Below the pieces are notes generated by a model. That model was given only the letters and a program-made list of their open reading frames with translations, did not search any database and was not told where the DNA came from. 64,000 nucleotides of DNA, taken from Roseimaritima multifibrata. GTDB lineage: Bacteria > Planctomycetota > Planctomycetia > Pirellulales > Pirellulaceae. Position numbers and translations under genes: made by a program. The stretch is from contig NZ_CP036262.1 of NCBI RefSeq assembly GCF_007741495.1, forward strand, positions 124,001-188,000, given 5' to 3'. Positions 36,520 to 44,767 of the stretch are shown in pieces (positions within the stretch are counted from its first letter, which is position 1; every line of letters starts with the position of its first letter).

Positions 36520-37611
36520 ATGTTTGATTGTTCAAAAGACGTTATCGCGTACCACAAAGACGATGTCACGCTGCGTCAAAGTGACTGCGACAGCATGCGA
36601 CAGCGCAGGAATTCTAACCAGGCTCGGTTGGCAAATGGACTAAAGAAGAACGACGACCCAGCTCCGTTGGAGCACGTCACACAGGGATCATACGAAATGA
36701 AAACGATGGTCCAACACCCGGATAACGACTACGACATTGATGACGGTGTCTACTTCGAAAAGGATGGCTTGGTCGGGAAGCAGGGCGGAGACAAATCCGC
36801 TCTCGATACACGGAAGATGATTCGTGACGCCGTTGATGACGGAAGCTTCAAGACACCACCAGAAGTCAAGACGAATTGCGTGCGAGTTCAGTACGACACC
36901 GGTTACCACGTTGACCTGCCAGCCTATCGGCGTGTAACTGAAACGGACATCTTCGGTAACGAGACTACCTACAACGAACTAGCAAGCTCATCCTGGATGC
37001 GATCGGATGCTCGAGATGTAACGAGCTGGTTTAATAGACTGAACCAAGAACTAAGCCCAGATACAACGAACGGTCGCCAAGTTCGCCGAGTTGTTCGTCT
37101 GATTAAGAAATACTCCAAGAGTCGCTCCAGTTGGGAGTCAAAAAACCTCAGCGGTTTCGGAATTACAAAACTGGTTACCGAGTGCTATCGAGCGAACGAA
37201 AATCGGGAAGATATGGCTCTCCATGACACGATGGAAGCGATTCGGGACCGGCTAAACGGCAACCTCGTTGTTGACCATCCTGTCACGCCGGACGCGACGA
37301 TCACAACCGGTGACGAAGACCCTAAGGCAATTTTTTTGCGTGAGAAACTCTCTGAAGCGATCAAGAATTTGGAGCCGTTATTTGAGTTCGGCTGTACTCG
37401 GGAAAAGGCTTTGAAATGTTGGGACAAAGTATTCGCGACGAAATACTTCACTGATCGTGATGCAAACGCCAAGAAGAGCGAAAGTTCTGCAAAGTCAATG
37501 AATGCAGTGAGTCCATTCGGCGTGTTTTCGGAATCACGACGAGAGGAAATTGAGGAAAACCCTGTCCAAAAGCAGGGTGGTGGTAGGTTCGGCACGAGCC
37601 ATGAATGCTAA
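36520..37611 (+). CDS. CBASS CD-NTase, DncV-like cyclic dinucleotide synthase
   Basis: 363 residues, SMODS-type nucleotidyltransferase. Active-site parts: GSYEMKT (G56-S57), the metal-binding pair D72-I-D74 in DYDIDDGVYF, and the third acid D132 in YHVDLPAYR. The N-terminus FDCSKDVIAYHKDDVTL and TMVQHPDNDYD are much like Vibrio DncV relatives, which make 3'3'-cGAMP; the product here is thus probably a cGAMP-type dinucleotide (inference). The tail is Gly-rich, GGGRFG, followed by TSHEC. In type II CBASS, Cap2 links the C-terminus of the synthase to other molecules and raises its activity. GAGGA precedes the ATG; the last 11 nt overlap cap2. Confidence 0.94.
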   Translation: MFDCSKDVIAYHKDDVTLRQSDCDSMRQRRNSNQARLANGLKKNDDPAPLEHVTQGSYEMKTMVQHPDNDYDIDDGVYFEKDGLVGKQGGDKSALDTRKMIRDAVDDGSFKTPPEVKTNCVRVQYDTGYHVDLPAYRRVTETDIFGNETTYNELASSSWMRSDARDVTSWFNRLNQELSPDTTNGRQVRRVVRLIKKYSKSRSSWESKNLSGFGITKLVTECYRANENREDMALHDTMEAIRDRLNGNLVVDHPVTPDATITTGDEDPKAIFLREKLSEAIKNLEPLFEFGCTREKALKCWDKVFATKYFTDRDANAKKSESSAKSMNAVSPFGVFSESRREEIEENPVQKQGGGRFGTSHEC

Positions 37612-39382
37612 GAACTCAATAGCGGAGCTTGCCCGTTGGATAGACGCTCTCCCCAATACGAGAAGACTTGCCGGCCATGAATTGCACAACTATCGCAAGC
37701 AATTTGTTGACGGTTGGCGCATTGACCTGAATCTCGCGGAGAACGTGTCCATCAATTTGTTGATTACTGCTCAGTTTCCGTTTGTCTCACCGAAGATTGC
37801 GCTGATTGATCGAACCAAGTTCTTGTCTTGGCCGCACGTCGAGAAGGACGGCTGCCTATGCGTCTTTCCTCCCAATACCAATGTTGACCCGTATCGCCCA
37901 GTCGAAGTTGCCAAATCTCTAGTAGCTGAAACCGAGGCCCTATTGCAGTGTCTTCTCGACGGCAATTTGGATGATGATTTCAATAGAGAATTTGATTCGT
38001 ACTGGCTGCTATCGTCAGACGACTTACGCCATCAGTTTTTTTCGATACTTCCGGACGGATGCGATTCGCAGAAAGTCGCCGTTTGGAGTTCAAGTAAATT
38101 TCGCATAATTGGTGCCGACGAAAAGTCTGTACTTTGCTGGCTAAAGAACCGTCTTCAGAAAGACTACGACAGAACTGACACCGGCTTTTTGGTCAAATTG
38201 TCGAAACCGCTCTCGCCAGAGGAATACCCAGACTGCACGGAGGCTCTACTGGCATTGATCTCGGAAGATGCACCCAACTTTTTGGAATCGATATCGGATC
38301 ACATCGCAAAGTCTTTTCAACCATTGACGATCATCTTGGCAATCAGCGCCACAAACGGGACCAACTATGGTGTCGTGGAGCTGTGCCGCTTATTAAGAGC
38401 CAACGAGAAGGTCAGCAAGTGTGGCCGATCGAACCGCGTTAGCGTTAATGGTTTTCGCGATGGAAAGGCTCCGCTGAGCGTTCAACTTAGTCAGCAAACA
38501 AAATACACCAAAGTTGTTCGGTCACCACTAGAACGAGCGGATGCGGAGTGGGCACTTGGCGGTCGCGGCCACGATCCGCGGTTTGCGGTGCTACAGAAGC
38601 AGCGAGTCGCGATCGTCGGCCTTGGATCCTTTGGTTCCTTTCTTACCGACAACCTAATCCAGGCCGGGCTTGGGCAAGTTGCGATGTTTGATGGAGACCT
38701 AATGCGATGGGAGAACACGGGCCGACACCTTCTCGGTGGCGACACAGTAGGACAGAACAAGACGGACGCACTAAAGCGGCGGTTTGAAACCAACTATCCG
38801 ACAATTGTTAGTTGTGAGTCTAACCCGGTCGATTGGCAGCAAAGGATTGAGACTGCTGAGTCACTAGATGGGTTCGATTTAGTGATTTCGACCACCGGCT
38901 CATGGAAAGCTGAGTGTATGCTCAATGACCTTCATGAATGCTCCGGGAAGCGAACACCGATTGTATATGCCTGGCTCGAGCCGTTCGCCGCAGCTGGACA
39001 TGCTGTCGCAATAATGGAGCGAAGTGGATGTCTTCAATGTGGATTTACTGGTGCAGGTCAGTTTTCTCGGCGCGTATTCGATTGGCCAGCTGCACCGACG
39101 ACCATGGTTTCGCAAGCGGGGTGCGGGAACGAGTTTCAACCTTACGGCATAACCGACTCGCTTCACTCAATCGCAATGGCAGTTGATCTATCGGTTGAAT
39201 GTCTTCTCGGTCAGCTAACCGCATCGACACATCGTGTTTGGATCAACAAGGATCGAAAAATCGATCCGATTCAGCGAGGTTGGTCTGTTGCATGGCAAAC
39301 AGTCCCCAACTTTGATACGCGTGAAGAAGTAGTCTCCGAGTTTCCGTGGTCCGCTCGCCCGGATTGTCAGCGATGCAGTTAG
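37601..39382 (+). CDS. cap2: CBASS Cap2, fused E2-E1 ubiquitin-transfer-like enzyme
   Basis: 593 residues from ATG 37601, inside the end of the CD-NTase gene (frame open from 37550). N-terminal E2-like domain with the probable thioester Cys in DGCLCVF (C85 or C87). A linker domain leads to the ThiF/E1 domain: nucleotide loop IVGLGSFGSF (340-345), FDGDLMRWENTGRHLLG with the acidic metal/ATP residues, and a late AGCGNEFQPYG segment that likely has the E1 catalytic Cys. Two CxxC pairs (CLQC and the final CQRC) can hold zinc. Known role: adenylates the C-terminus of the CD-NTase, passes it to Cys and conjugates it to a target, which primes the synthase. Next gene overlaps by 10 nt. Confidence 0.94.
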   Translation: MNAKNSIAELARWIDALPNTRRLAGHELHNYRKQFVDGWRIDLNLAENVSINLLITAQFPFVSPKIALIDRTKFLSWPHVEKDGCLCVFPPNTNVDPYRPVEVAKSLVAETEALLQCLLDGNLDDDFNREFDSYWLLSSDDLRHQFFSILPDGCDSQKVAVWSSSKFRIIGADEKSVLCWLKNRLQKDYDRTDTGFLVKLSKPLSPEEYPDCTEALLALISEDAPNFLESISDHIAKSFQPLTIILAISATNGTNYGVVELCRLLRANEKVSKCGRSNRVSVNGFRDGKAPLSVQLSQQTKYTKVVRSPLERADAEWALGGRGHDPRFAVLQKQRVAIVGLGSFGSFLTDNLIQAGLGQVAMFDGDLMRWENTGRHLLGGDTVGQNKTDALKRRFETNYPTIVSCESNPVDWQQRIETAESLDGFDLVISTTGSWKAECMLNDLHECSGKRTPIVYAWLEPFAAAGHAVAIMERSGCLQCGFTGAGQFSRRVFDWPAAPTTMVSQAGCGNEFQPYGITDSLHSIAMAVDLSVECLLGQLTASTHRVWINKDRKIDPIQRGWSVAWQTVPNFDTREEVVSEFPWSARPDCQRCS

Positions 39383-39858
39383 ACCAACCAATCAGATATG
39401 CAATTGCAAATAGCGACCAATGTATTGTTGTGGAGACTCAAGTCTTGGAAGTATTTGACGACTATCGACAGGACCGCTGCTGGAAGCGCGAAGCAGGTGG
39501 GCAGCTATTTGCCAAGCTTACCAATGATGAAATTGTGCTCAAAATTGCGACTTCACCTACGCGGAAGGACATTCGCCGCCGCTTTCAATTCATTCCATTT
39601 CTGAAAAACCAACAGGAAGAAATCAACTCGCAATTTGAGTCAGGCCTGTTTTTCGTTGGTGACTGGCATACACATCCGCAAACGGTGCCGGAAATGTCAC
39701 CAGAAGACCGAGAAAGCATGGCAGACTGTTTCGTGAAATCGAGTCACGGCTTGGACGCTTTTCTCATGGTAATCGTCGGTACGAGACCATTTCCCGAAGG
39801 CCTGTCAGTCTCAATTCATCGTGAAAGAGATTTTGCAAAGGCAACTTTAGTGAGCTAA
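39373..39858 (+). CDS. cap3: CBASS Cap3, JAB/JAMM-family isopeptidase
   Basis: 161 residues from ATG 39373, overlapping the cap2 stop; the frame begins at 39346. The zinc-protease motif is complete: E40 in REAGGQLF and H99-x-H101-x7-S109-xx-D112 in DWHTHPQTVPEMSPED. In type II CBASS this enzyme cuts CD-NTase conjugates made by Cap2 and holds the system back; it is related to eukaryotic deubiquitinases. It ends the operon; no clear terminator follows at once. Confidence 0.94.
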   Translation: MQLDQPIRYAIANSDQCIVVETQVLEVFDDYRQDRCWKREAGGQLFAKLTNDEIVLKIATSPTRKDIRRRFQFIPFLKNQQEEINSQFESGLFFVGDWHTHPQTVPEMSPEDRESMADCFVKSSHGLDAFLMVIVGTRPFPEGLSVSIHRERDFAKATLVS

Positions 39859-40046
39859 ACCTTTCAATTTGATAGGTGATCCTGCTAGTAACTCGGCGGT
39901 CTTCGCGTATGAGCGACGGCGATGATTCGTTCGTTGCGAACCATGTAGGGCATGAGGTGCTTTTCCTCAGAGATTCTGAATTTTATCACCGCAGACAGAA
40001 GGGCCACGAAGCCCTGCCCTAACTTTCCGCAACTCGTCAACCTGCA

Positions 40047-40110
40047 CCGGTGGCCGACGCCGGACGCTCTGATTTCGTCGATCGGAAGATAATCCGGCGT
40101 CGGCCACCGG
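40047..40110. repeat. 64-bp inverted-repeat element, shares 19 bp with the IS4 right end
   Basis: Perfect 18-bp arms CCGGTGGCCGACGCCGGA (40047-40064) and TCCGGCGTCGGCCACCGG (40093-40110). Continuing rightward, GTCGGCCACCGGAGCAAGT also occurs at the right end of the IS4 element (34714-34732). The surrounding spacer 39859-40160 shows no gene. Confidence 0.8.
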
Positions 40111-40241
40111 AGCAAGTCGCGTTTGATGGCTGAACACCTCCGTCAATTCGAACAATTACCGGGGATGTCCGATTTGTTGTTGAAACTCTTGATGGTCTCT
40201 CGGGTAAAACGTAGGTGGTTGTGTCTGAGCTTGCAAGAAGA

Positions 40242-40286
40242 TTCCCCCATCCCAGCTTCGCCGTAGGCGAAGCTGGGATGGGGGAA
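40242..40286. terminator. Strong hairpin just after the IS256 transposase
   Basis: Perfect 21-bp arms TTCCCCCATCCCAGCTTCGC.. (40242-40262) and mirror (40266-40286) around GTA, 5 nt beyond the transposase stop at 40292. Only a weak T tract follows on the minus strand, so it may block transcription from outside as well as end it. Confidence 0.6.
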
Positions 40287-40291
40287 AGACG

Positions 40292-41500
40292 TTAGGCAGG
40301 CGGTACCTCCGGTCGCCCCAGGGCCGCGACAAGCAAGGGAAGTGATGTGTGACCGGTGATCCGGCGAAACCCTTTCTCGGCCTCCAGCAACGCATACGAA
40401 AGCCACCGACTTGCTTGATCGGTTTCGGCGCGAAAACGCGTCACACGCCCCAGTCTGCGACGCGTGTTTAAGAATGAGTTCTCAATCGCGTTAGTGCTCA
40501 AAAGTGAACGGTGAAGCGTGTTGGGGACGTTCAAGCGATGCAAAGCCAGCAGGTCATCACCGGCTTCGTGCAGACTCCGATACGCCTCGGCGTTTATCGG
40601 TTCCAAGAACGTTTTGAGCTCGCCGAAGATTTCCTCGGCAGCTTCGATTCCCTGAACGCGGCGAAGGCGAGTGAATAGACGCGATAGTTCGCCCCAATGA
40701 CGCTTGGAAAGTTTTCCTTTGATATTACGTTCTTTGTGAACCAAACAACGCTGGATGACAGCGTCAGAAAAGAACTCAACCACCGCACCGCGAAGAGCAT
40801 CGCTGCCATCGAGAACCACGTACAAGCGGTGGTCGCATGTGAAGCCGCGATTGACGATTCGGGTCATCAGTTCACGCGAAACTTCCAGGTTTTCACTACT
40901 GCCCAACGCAAAGTCCAAGACGTGTTTACGGCCTCCGCTGTCGATCCCCAGTGCCACTACGGCAGTCTGATCTTTGCTCAAATGGATGCCGTCAAGCATC
41001 AACGCACACCAGGTGATCGAGCTCAGGTCCTTCCCTCGCATCTGCTCAATCAACTTGTTGCCAGCGTCCTTCCAAAGTCGCGAAACGTTGGATTTTTTGA
41101 CACCGGGAGAATTCGGCTTTAGCTCTTCGATACCGCGAGAAGTGACCCCCGAAACGATCGCTTGTACGATCTGTGCCTGTAACTGTTGGGGATCTTTGGC
41201 GACACGGTAGGTGCTTAGTTCAACTTCATGACTGGAGCCGTTACTGAACTTCTGACGCACTCGCGGCCGGACAACTTCTTCGCGTTCGCCCTCGTACAGC
41301 ACACGCCCTGAGCTTGAGCCGGCACGATAGACATCGCTGGACGTGGGATCGTGCTTGGGACCGCACAGCTCCGTTACTTCTGCGGCCATGACTTCACTGA
41401 TCATTTCCCGCACGTGACCTCTCAGGAAATTGCGAAAGATCTGTCCGGTTTCAGAAGCTGAAACTTGCCCCAGTGATTCTAAAAGACTAACTTCATTCAT
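40292..41500 (-). CDS. IS256-family (mutator) transposase
   Basis: About 402 residues from ATG 41500 (MNEVSLLESLGQVSASETGQ); the frame is open to 41593. Typical IS256/mutator elements: an N-terminal DNA-binding part (VRPRVRQKF), the first DDE Asp in WCALMLDGIHLS, the second in LYVVLDGSDALRGAV with FFSDAVIQRCLVHKERNI (C-x2-H), and Glu in the C-terminal TNAIENSFLNTRRRLG. Length and motifs are complete, so this copy is likely active. It lies convergent with the CBASS operon. Confidence 0.93.
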   Translation of the reverse strand: MNEVSLLESLGQVSASETGQIFRNFLRGHVREMISEVMAAEVTELCGPKHDPTSSDVYRAGSSSGRVLYEGEREEVVRPRVRQKFSNGSSHEVELSTYRVAKDPQQLQAQIVQAIVSGVTSRGIEELKPNSPGVKKSNVSRLWKDAGNKLIEQMRGKDLSSITWCALMLDGIHLSKDQTAVVALGIDSGGRKHVLDFALGSSENLEVSRELMTRIVNRGFTCDHRLYVVLDGSDALRGAVVEFFSDAVIQRCLVHKERNIKGKLSKRHWGELSRLFTRLRRVQGIEAAEEIFGELKTFLEPINAEAYRSLHEAGDDLLALHRLNVPNTLHRSLLSTNAIENSFLNTRRRLGRVTRFRAETDQASRWLSYALLEAEKGFRRITGHTSLPLLVAALGRPEVPPA

Positions 41501-41793
41501 GATGGTCTCCCCGTCGGTTGCTGCCGACGAAAATTGGAAAGTTGTGGAGAGCAGAGTCTGCTCTCCGGGAGACCATCTTTCAACTTTCAACAATTATTTG
41601 GACGCTTCCTAAAAGTCCATGCCGGGCGATTAAACGGCTGTCCAGAGTATTCGGAGTCCTTGATGACCCTGTTCAGCCGATGGCTCTAAGGCAATAATAA
41701 AACATCGCTGGAATTGATTTGCCGTCAATCCATCGTAGGATCCATGCTCTCTTGCCCCGGATCATGGCTCTGTTTTTTGGCGTGAGGTTTTCT

Positions 41794-42066
41794 TCAGCGT
41801 CGCTCAAGCGGCAGAAGCCCCTCCGATTTGATGCGTTCGAGTTCGGCATTGGAAATCATCCATTCTTTTGCACTGCCGCGCCCGCAGACTCGTTTTTCAG
41901 CTTTGACTCGTCCTAGCCGGCACCATTCGCGAACGCTGTAAGCGGCTCGATCTAAAATCTCTCCAACAGTCTTGGTGTCGTACCACTCTTGGATAGCTTT
42001 GGCTTCAACCAATCGATTTAGCTGAAGCTCTATCCGTTCAAGCTGAGTAAGAATCGTTTCCATCAT
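41794..42066 (-). CDS. Small helix-turn-helix protein (excisionase/MerR-like)
   Basis: 90 residues. The N-terminal half is helical, perhaps a coiled coil (ILTQLERIELQLNRLVEAKAIQEWY); the second half TVGEILDRAAYSVREWCRLGRVKAEKRVCGRGSAKEWMISNAELERI is a winged helix of the HTH_17/excisionase type, with the recognition stretch SVREWCRLG. Such proteins act as excisionases (directional factors) or as regulators of plasmid functions. It lies next to the replication origin, on the strand opposite to the initiator gene. Which role it has is not decided. Confidence 0.75.
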   Translation of the reverse strand: MMETILTQLERIELQLNRLVEAKAIQEWYDTKTVGEILDRAAYSVREWCRLGRVKAEKRVCGRGSAKEWMISNAELERIKSEGLLPLERR

Positions 42067-42078
42067 CGTTTACGCCTT

Positions 42079-42267
42079 TCACTTCGGGTCACGGTGAATG
42101 AATCGTCCAATCTGTCCGACGCCTAATTGACGCTTGAATGCCCCTAAAGGGGAAATCGAATCGAGTTGTTCTTCTTCCCTCTTGGCAGAAACGTCTTGAA
42201 CCTCGACCCCGCAATTCTGGGTCAATACCTTGCTCCTGAACGATGCGAACTTCGATAAGTTATCCAC
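42079..42267 (-). CDS. Possible small protein upstream of the HTH gene
   Basis: 62 residues from a GTG that lies inside the DnaA box at 42260-42268. No family recognised and no ribosome site. The 12-nt gap to the HTH gene is operon-like, but the frame may be accidental. Confidence 0.3.
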   Translation of the reverse strand: MDNLSKFASFRSKVLTQNCGVEVQDVSAKREEEQLDSISPLGAFKRQLGVGQIGRFIHRDPK

Positions 42268-42513
42268 AGGCTGCAGTGTGTTATATAAGTGTTAAATAAA
42301 GTGTTACGCTGTGGATAGCCAGCGATAACCTTCTGAAATTTGCACCTTTTTCAAGGTAGCCTGTGGGTAAAATGTCGTTCGATTGTGTGTGGAATGTCGA
42401 AAAGGCGTGTGTGAAATGACGAAGACAGTTCGGGTCTGCGCGAGGATTCAAACGCTTTTCACTTGTGGGTGAAATGTCGTTTTAGCTTGACAGTGTGGGC
42501 GAAATGTCGTTTG
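42260..42513. other. Plasmid replication origin (oriV) with iterons and DnaA boxes
   Basis: Perfect DnaA box TTATCCACA (42260-42268), second near-match TGTGGATAG (42310-42318), and between them an A/T-rich stretch (TTATATAAGTGTTAAATAAAG). Then five direct repeats of the type TGTGGGTGAAATGTCGTTT start at 42362, 42384, 42407, 42464 and 42494; the last two are closest to the consensus. This sits directly before the RPA-family initiator gene, as in iteron-controlled theta plasmids. Confidence 0.85.
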
Positions 42514-42524
42514 TCATTAGGGGT

Positions 42525-43574
42525 ATGAATGAAACCACGACAACACGCTCGCCGCTGCTTCCCGACCGGCATCCCACACACGACTTCTTCGTTTGCGACA
42601 TTTTCAACGCGGCTCCTAAAAGTGACATGGCGTCGATGGAGCATCCAATCTTCAGCCTTTCCACCAAGCCTGATCGCAGTATTCGTCGATACGATCACGG
42701 TGACTTATTCGTTGAGATCCGACCGTCCGCTGACGGGCTCGCGACAGTTCACGATCGCGATATTCTCATCTACTGCATTAGCCAAGTTATGGCGGCAAAG
42801 AATGCCGGACGGTCCGCGTCGCAGATCATTAGGTTTCGCGGCCACGAATTACTGCGAGCTACAAACCGAATGACTAATGGGCGGGGCTATGATGGGCTCA
42901 AGGCGGCTTTGGAGCGCCTCGCCGGCACCAGGATCACGACCAACGTTGTCACGGGCGGCAAAGAGATCATCCGTGGATTCGGGCTGATCGATCAATACGA
43001 AATTGTCCGGGAAACTCGGGGCGGTCGCATGCAGGAGGTCGAGGTTAAACTCTCAGACTGGGTTTTTAACGCCGTAGAGCATCATGAGGTGCTGACGCTG
43101 AGCCGAGACTACTTCCGGTTAAGGAAGCCTATTGAGCGGCGAATTTACGAGCTCGGTCGCAAGCATTGCAATCGCAAGGCAGAATGGAAGATTTCCCTCG
43201 CCCTACTTCAAAAAAAATGCGGAGCCGTTTCGTCATCTAGGGAGTTCCGACGACTGGTCAACAACATTGTCCAGGAAGATCGAACCTATTCTCACATGCC
43301 CGACTATGCCGTGGATCTGAATGATGATGACATGGTCATCTTCACCAGTCGTGGGACGATTGCAAGCTTAACTACTTCGAGCGATGTCGACCTGAGCCAT
43401 GTTCGCATCAGTGGTGACGGATACGATCAAGCGCGACTTGCGGCTCCGGGCTGGGATATTCATCGTGTCGAACAGGAATGGCGGGAATGGATGACAGAGT
43501 CTCCAACCAATTCGGACGCCGCATTCATCGGCTTCTGTCGCAAGTGGTTCGAGAAACGTGGACGTCCCGCATAA
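42525..43574 (+). CDS. Plasmid replication initiator, RPA family (PF10134)
   Basis: About 349 residues from ATG 42525; the frame also has a GTG at 42495, inside the last iteron, less likely. The sequence FFVCDIFNAAPKSDMASMEHPIFSLSTKPD, then GLATVHDRDILIYCISQVMAAKN, VKLSDWVFNAVEHHEVLTLSRDYFRLRKPIERRIYELGRKHC, is the known pattern of replication initiator protein A from alpha-proteobacterial and other plasmids. It binds the iterons upstream and opens the origin; binding of its own promoter region would control its amount. It shows that the element was or is a replicating plasmid. Confidence 0.92.
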   Translation: MNETTTTRSPLLPDRHPTHDFFVCDIFNAAPKSDMASMEHPIFSLSTKPDRSIRRYDHGDLFVEIRPSADGLATVHDRDILIYCISQVMAAKNAGRSASQIIRFRGHELLRATNRMTNGRGYDGLKAALERLAGTRITTNVVTGGKEIIRGFGLIDQYEIVRETRGGRMQEVEVKLSDWVFNAVEHHEVLTLSRDYFRLRKPIERRIYELGRKHCNRKAEWKISLALLQKKCGAVSSSREFRRLVNNIVQEDRTYSHMPDYAVDLNDDDMVIFTSRGTIASLTTSSDVDLSHVRISGDGYDQARLAAPGWDIHRVEQEWREWMTESPTNSDAAFIGFCRKWFEKRGRPA

Positions 43575-43589
43575 ACTTCGTTTATGCAA

Positions 43590-43949
43590 TCAGACCCGAT
43601 TCGCCAGCTTTTGGCTTTCCGCGTGCAGCCAATTTTCTATCGCCACTTCGATGATGTCCTGGATGCTGTTTGGCTCAACGCCGTCTAGCTGTCGCTCCAA
43701 CGATGCCCGTTTCAAAGCCGAAGCAAGTTCAGGACGACAACGAGTAGTGAGCGGAACGCGGCCCTTGTATTGTGGCAAAACACTTTTTTCCTTCTCGGCA
43801 ACCGGCGTTTCGGTTGACTGCTCGGCTGCTACTGTTGAAGCATCTGTGCTCTTTGAAGGTTTTCCCCCGAACACAAATTGTTTTTCTAATTCGTCGATGG
43901 CGGGAGTGTCATTGAGGCCAGTCACCAGTGAACGTCGCTCTTTGGTCAT
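43590..43949 (-). CDS. ParA partner (small partition protein)
   Basis: 119 residues. Overlaps the parA stop by 4 nt (ATGA). The N-terminal two-thirds is Ser/Glu/Pro-rich and probably disordered; the C-terminal part VPLTTRCRPELASALKRASLERQLDGVEPNSIQDIIEVAIENWL fits a ribbon-helix-helix or similar small DNA-binding fold. In type Ib partition loci the gene after parA codes a small centromere-binding protein, which is the likely role. No ParB of the classic long type is seen. Confidence 0.72.
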   Translation of the reverse strand: MTKERRSLVTGLNDTPAIDELEKQFVFGGKPSKSTDASTVAAEQSTETPVAEKEKSVLPQYKGRVPLTTRCRPELASALKRASLERQLDGVEPNSIQDIIEVAIENWLHAESQKLANRV

Positions 43950-44623
43950 GCGGAAACCCTCGCTTTCGACTTCTTCGTCGCCTTTTTTCGAACCGCGTCG
44001 GGAAGAATCTCGCAGAACAACCGGTGAACTTCTTGAGAGGCGTCTTTCGTCTTAGACCCCATCTGCCAAACCACTGCACCCTGCCCCGGAGCGTCTGCAT
44101 AAATCTGCCGTAGAACGAGCGGGGTATCAGCCATCGGGAGATTAAGTGCGGCCGCCGCTTCAATCATGTCACGGGTCAGTCGATAGTTCTTCCTCACCAT
44201 GCTAAGCACGATGACAGCCCTTGGTAGGCCGCCGCGAATGTCTTGGGCCTGCCGTAGCACTTCGGTAGCTTTGGAAAGGGCTCGTATTTCAAGCAGTGAA
44301 GCCTTGCATGGAACAATCGCCAAATCGGCTCTCAGCAGAAGTGCCCTACTCGTTTCGGTCTGGCTTCCGGGGCCATCCGCGACAAGAAAGTCAACGTCTT
44401 GAGCCAAAGCAGGCAACTCATTAAGAATGTCGTTCGGCTTGTCCAGTACAACGGTTTTCACATCCGGGCACGCTTCGCGAACCCACTGGCTGGAACTATG
44501 CTGAGTGTCACAATCGGCAAGCAGGACGCTGTGCCCTTGTTCATGCAGCCAGGCTGCCAGATGAACTGCGGTTGTTGATTTCCCGACTCCGCCTTTGGTG
44601 TTTGCTACTGCGATGATTGTCAT
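43946..44623 (-). CDS. parA: ParA-family partition ATPase
   Basis: 225 residues from ATG 44623, which begins directly with MTIIAVANTKGGVGKSTTAV, the deviant Walker A (KGGVGKST). Then LLADCDTQHSSSQW (Walker A'), FLVADGPGSQTETSRALL (Walker B) and LVLRQIYADAPGQGAVVWQM. The lack of an N-terminal HTH domain marks a type Ib ParA. It drives segregation of plasmid copies together with the small downstream protein and a centromere, for which the repeats at 44691-44767 are candidates. Confidence 0.93.
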   Translation of the reverse strand: MTIIAVANTKGGVGKSTTAVHLAAWLHEQGHSVLLADCDTQHSSSQWVREACPDVKTVVLDKPNDILNELPALAQDVDFLVADGPGSQTETSRALLLRADLAIVPCKASLLEIRALSKATEVLRQAQDIRGGLPRAVIVLSMVRKNYRLTRDMIEAAAALNLPMADTPLVLRQIYADAPGQGAVVWQMGSKTKDASQEVHRLFCEILPDAVRKKATKKSKARVSA

Positions 44624-44690
44624 GCAGCAGCCATACCAGCAATCTTTCCAAATGGCAAGCAGAAATGTTTGCCGGGCATCATGCAAACTG

Positions 44691-44767
44691 GTTAGCCAGA
44701 TCGCATGAAAGTTAGTTGGAAAACAGGCATGTAAGCATGCTTCCATGTTAGCCAGCAATCATGAAAG
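44691..44767. promoter_or_regulatory. Direct repeats upstream of parA, candidate centromere/operator
   Basis: GTTAGCCAGATCGCATGAAAG-like units at 44691-44711 and 44747-44767 (18 of 21 bases equal), 56 nt apart, with the palindrome AAGCATGCTT (44733-44742) between. They lie just before the parA start, where type Ib partition sites usually are. Confidence 0.55.

Larger units (their letters stand above)
40161..41609 (-). mobile_element. IS256-family insertion sequence
   Basis: About 1.45 kb. Outer ends are similar inverted: GGGGATGTCC..TTGTTGTTGAAA..GATGGTCTCTCGG (left) and, read on the other strand, GGAAGCGTCC..TTGTTGAAAG..GATGGTCTCCCGG (right). One intact transposase gene inside. Exact ends are uncertain by some bases and no 8-9-bp target duplication was found. 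Confidence 0.7.

Noticed and set aside
40143-40406. Short minus-strand frames after the IS256 transposase
   Set aside because: They cross the hairpin and IS end and overlap the end of the transposase gene.
42459-42698. 79-residue minus-strand frame over the iterons
   Set aside because: It is made of iteron translations and overlaps the initiator gene.
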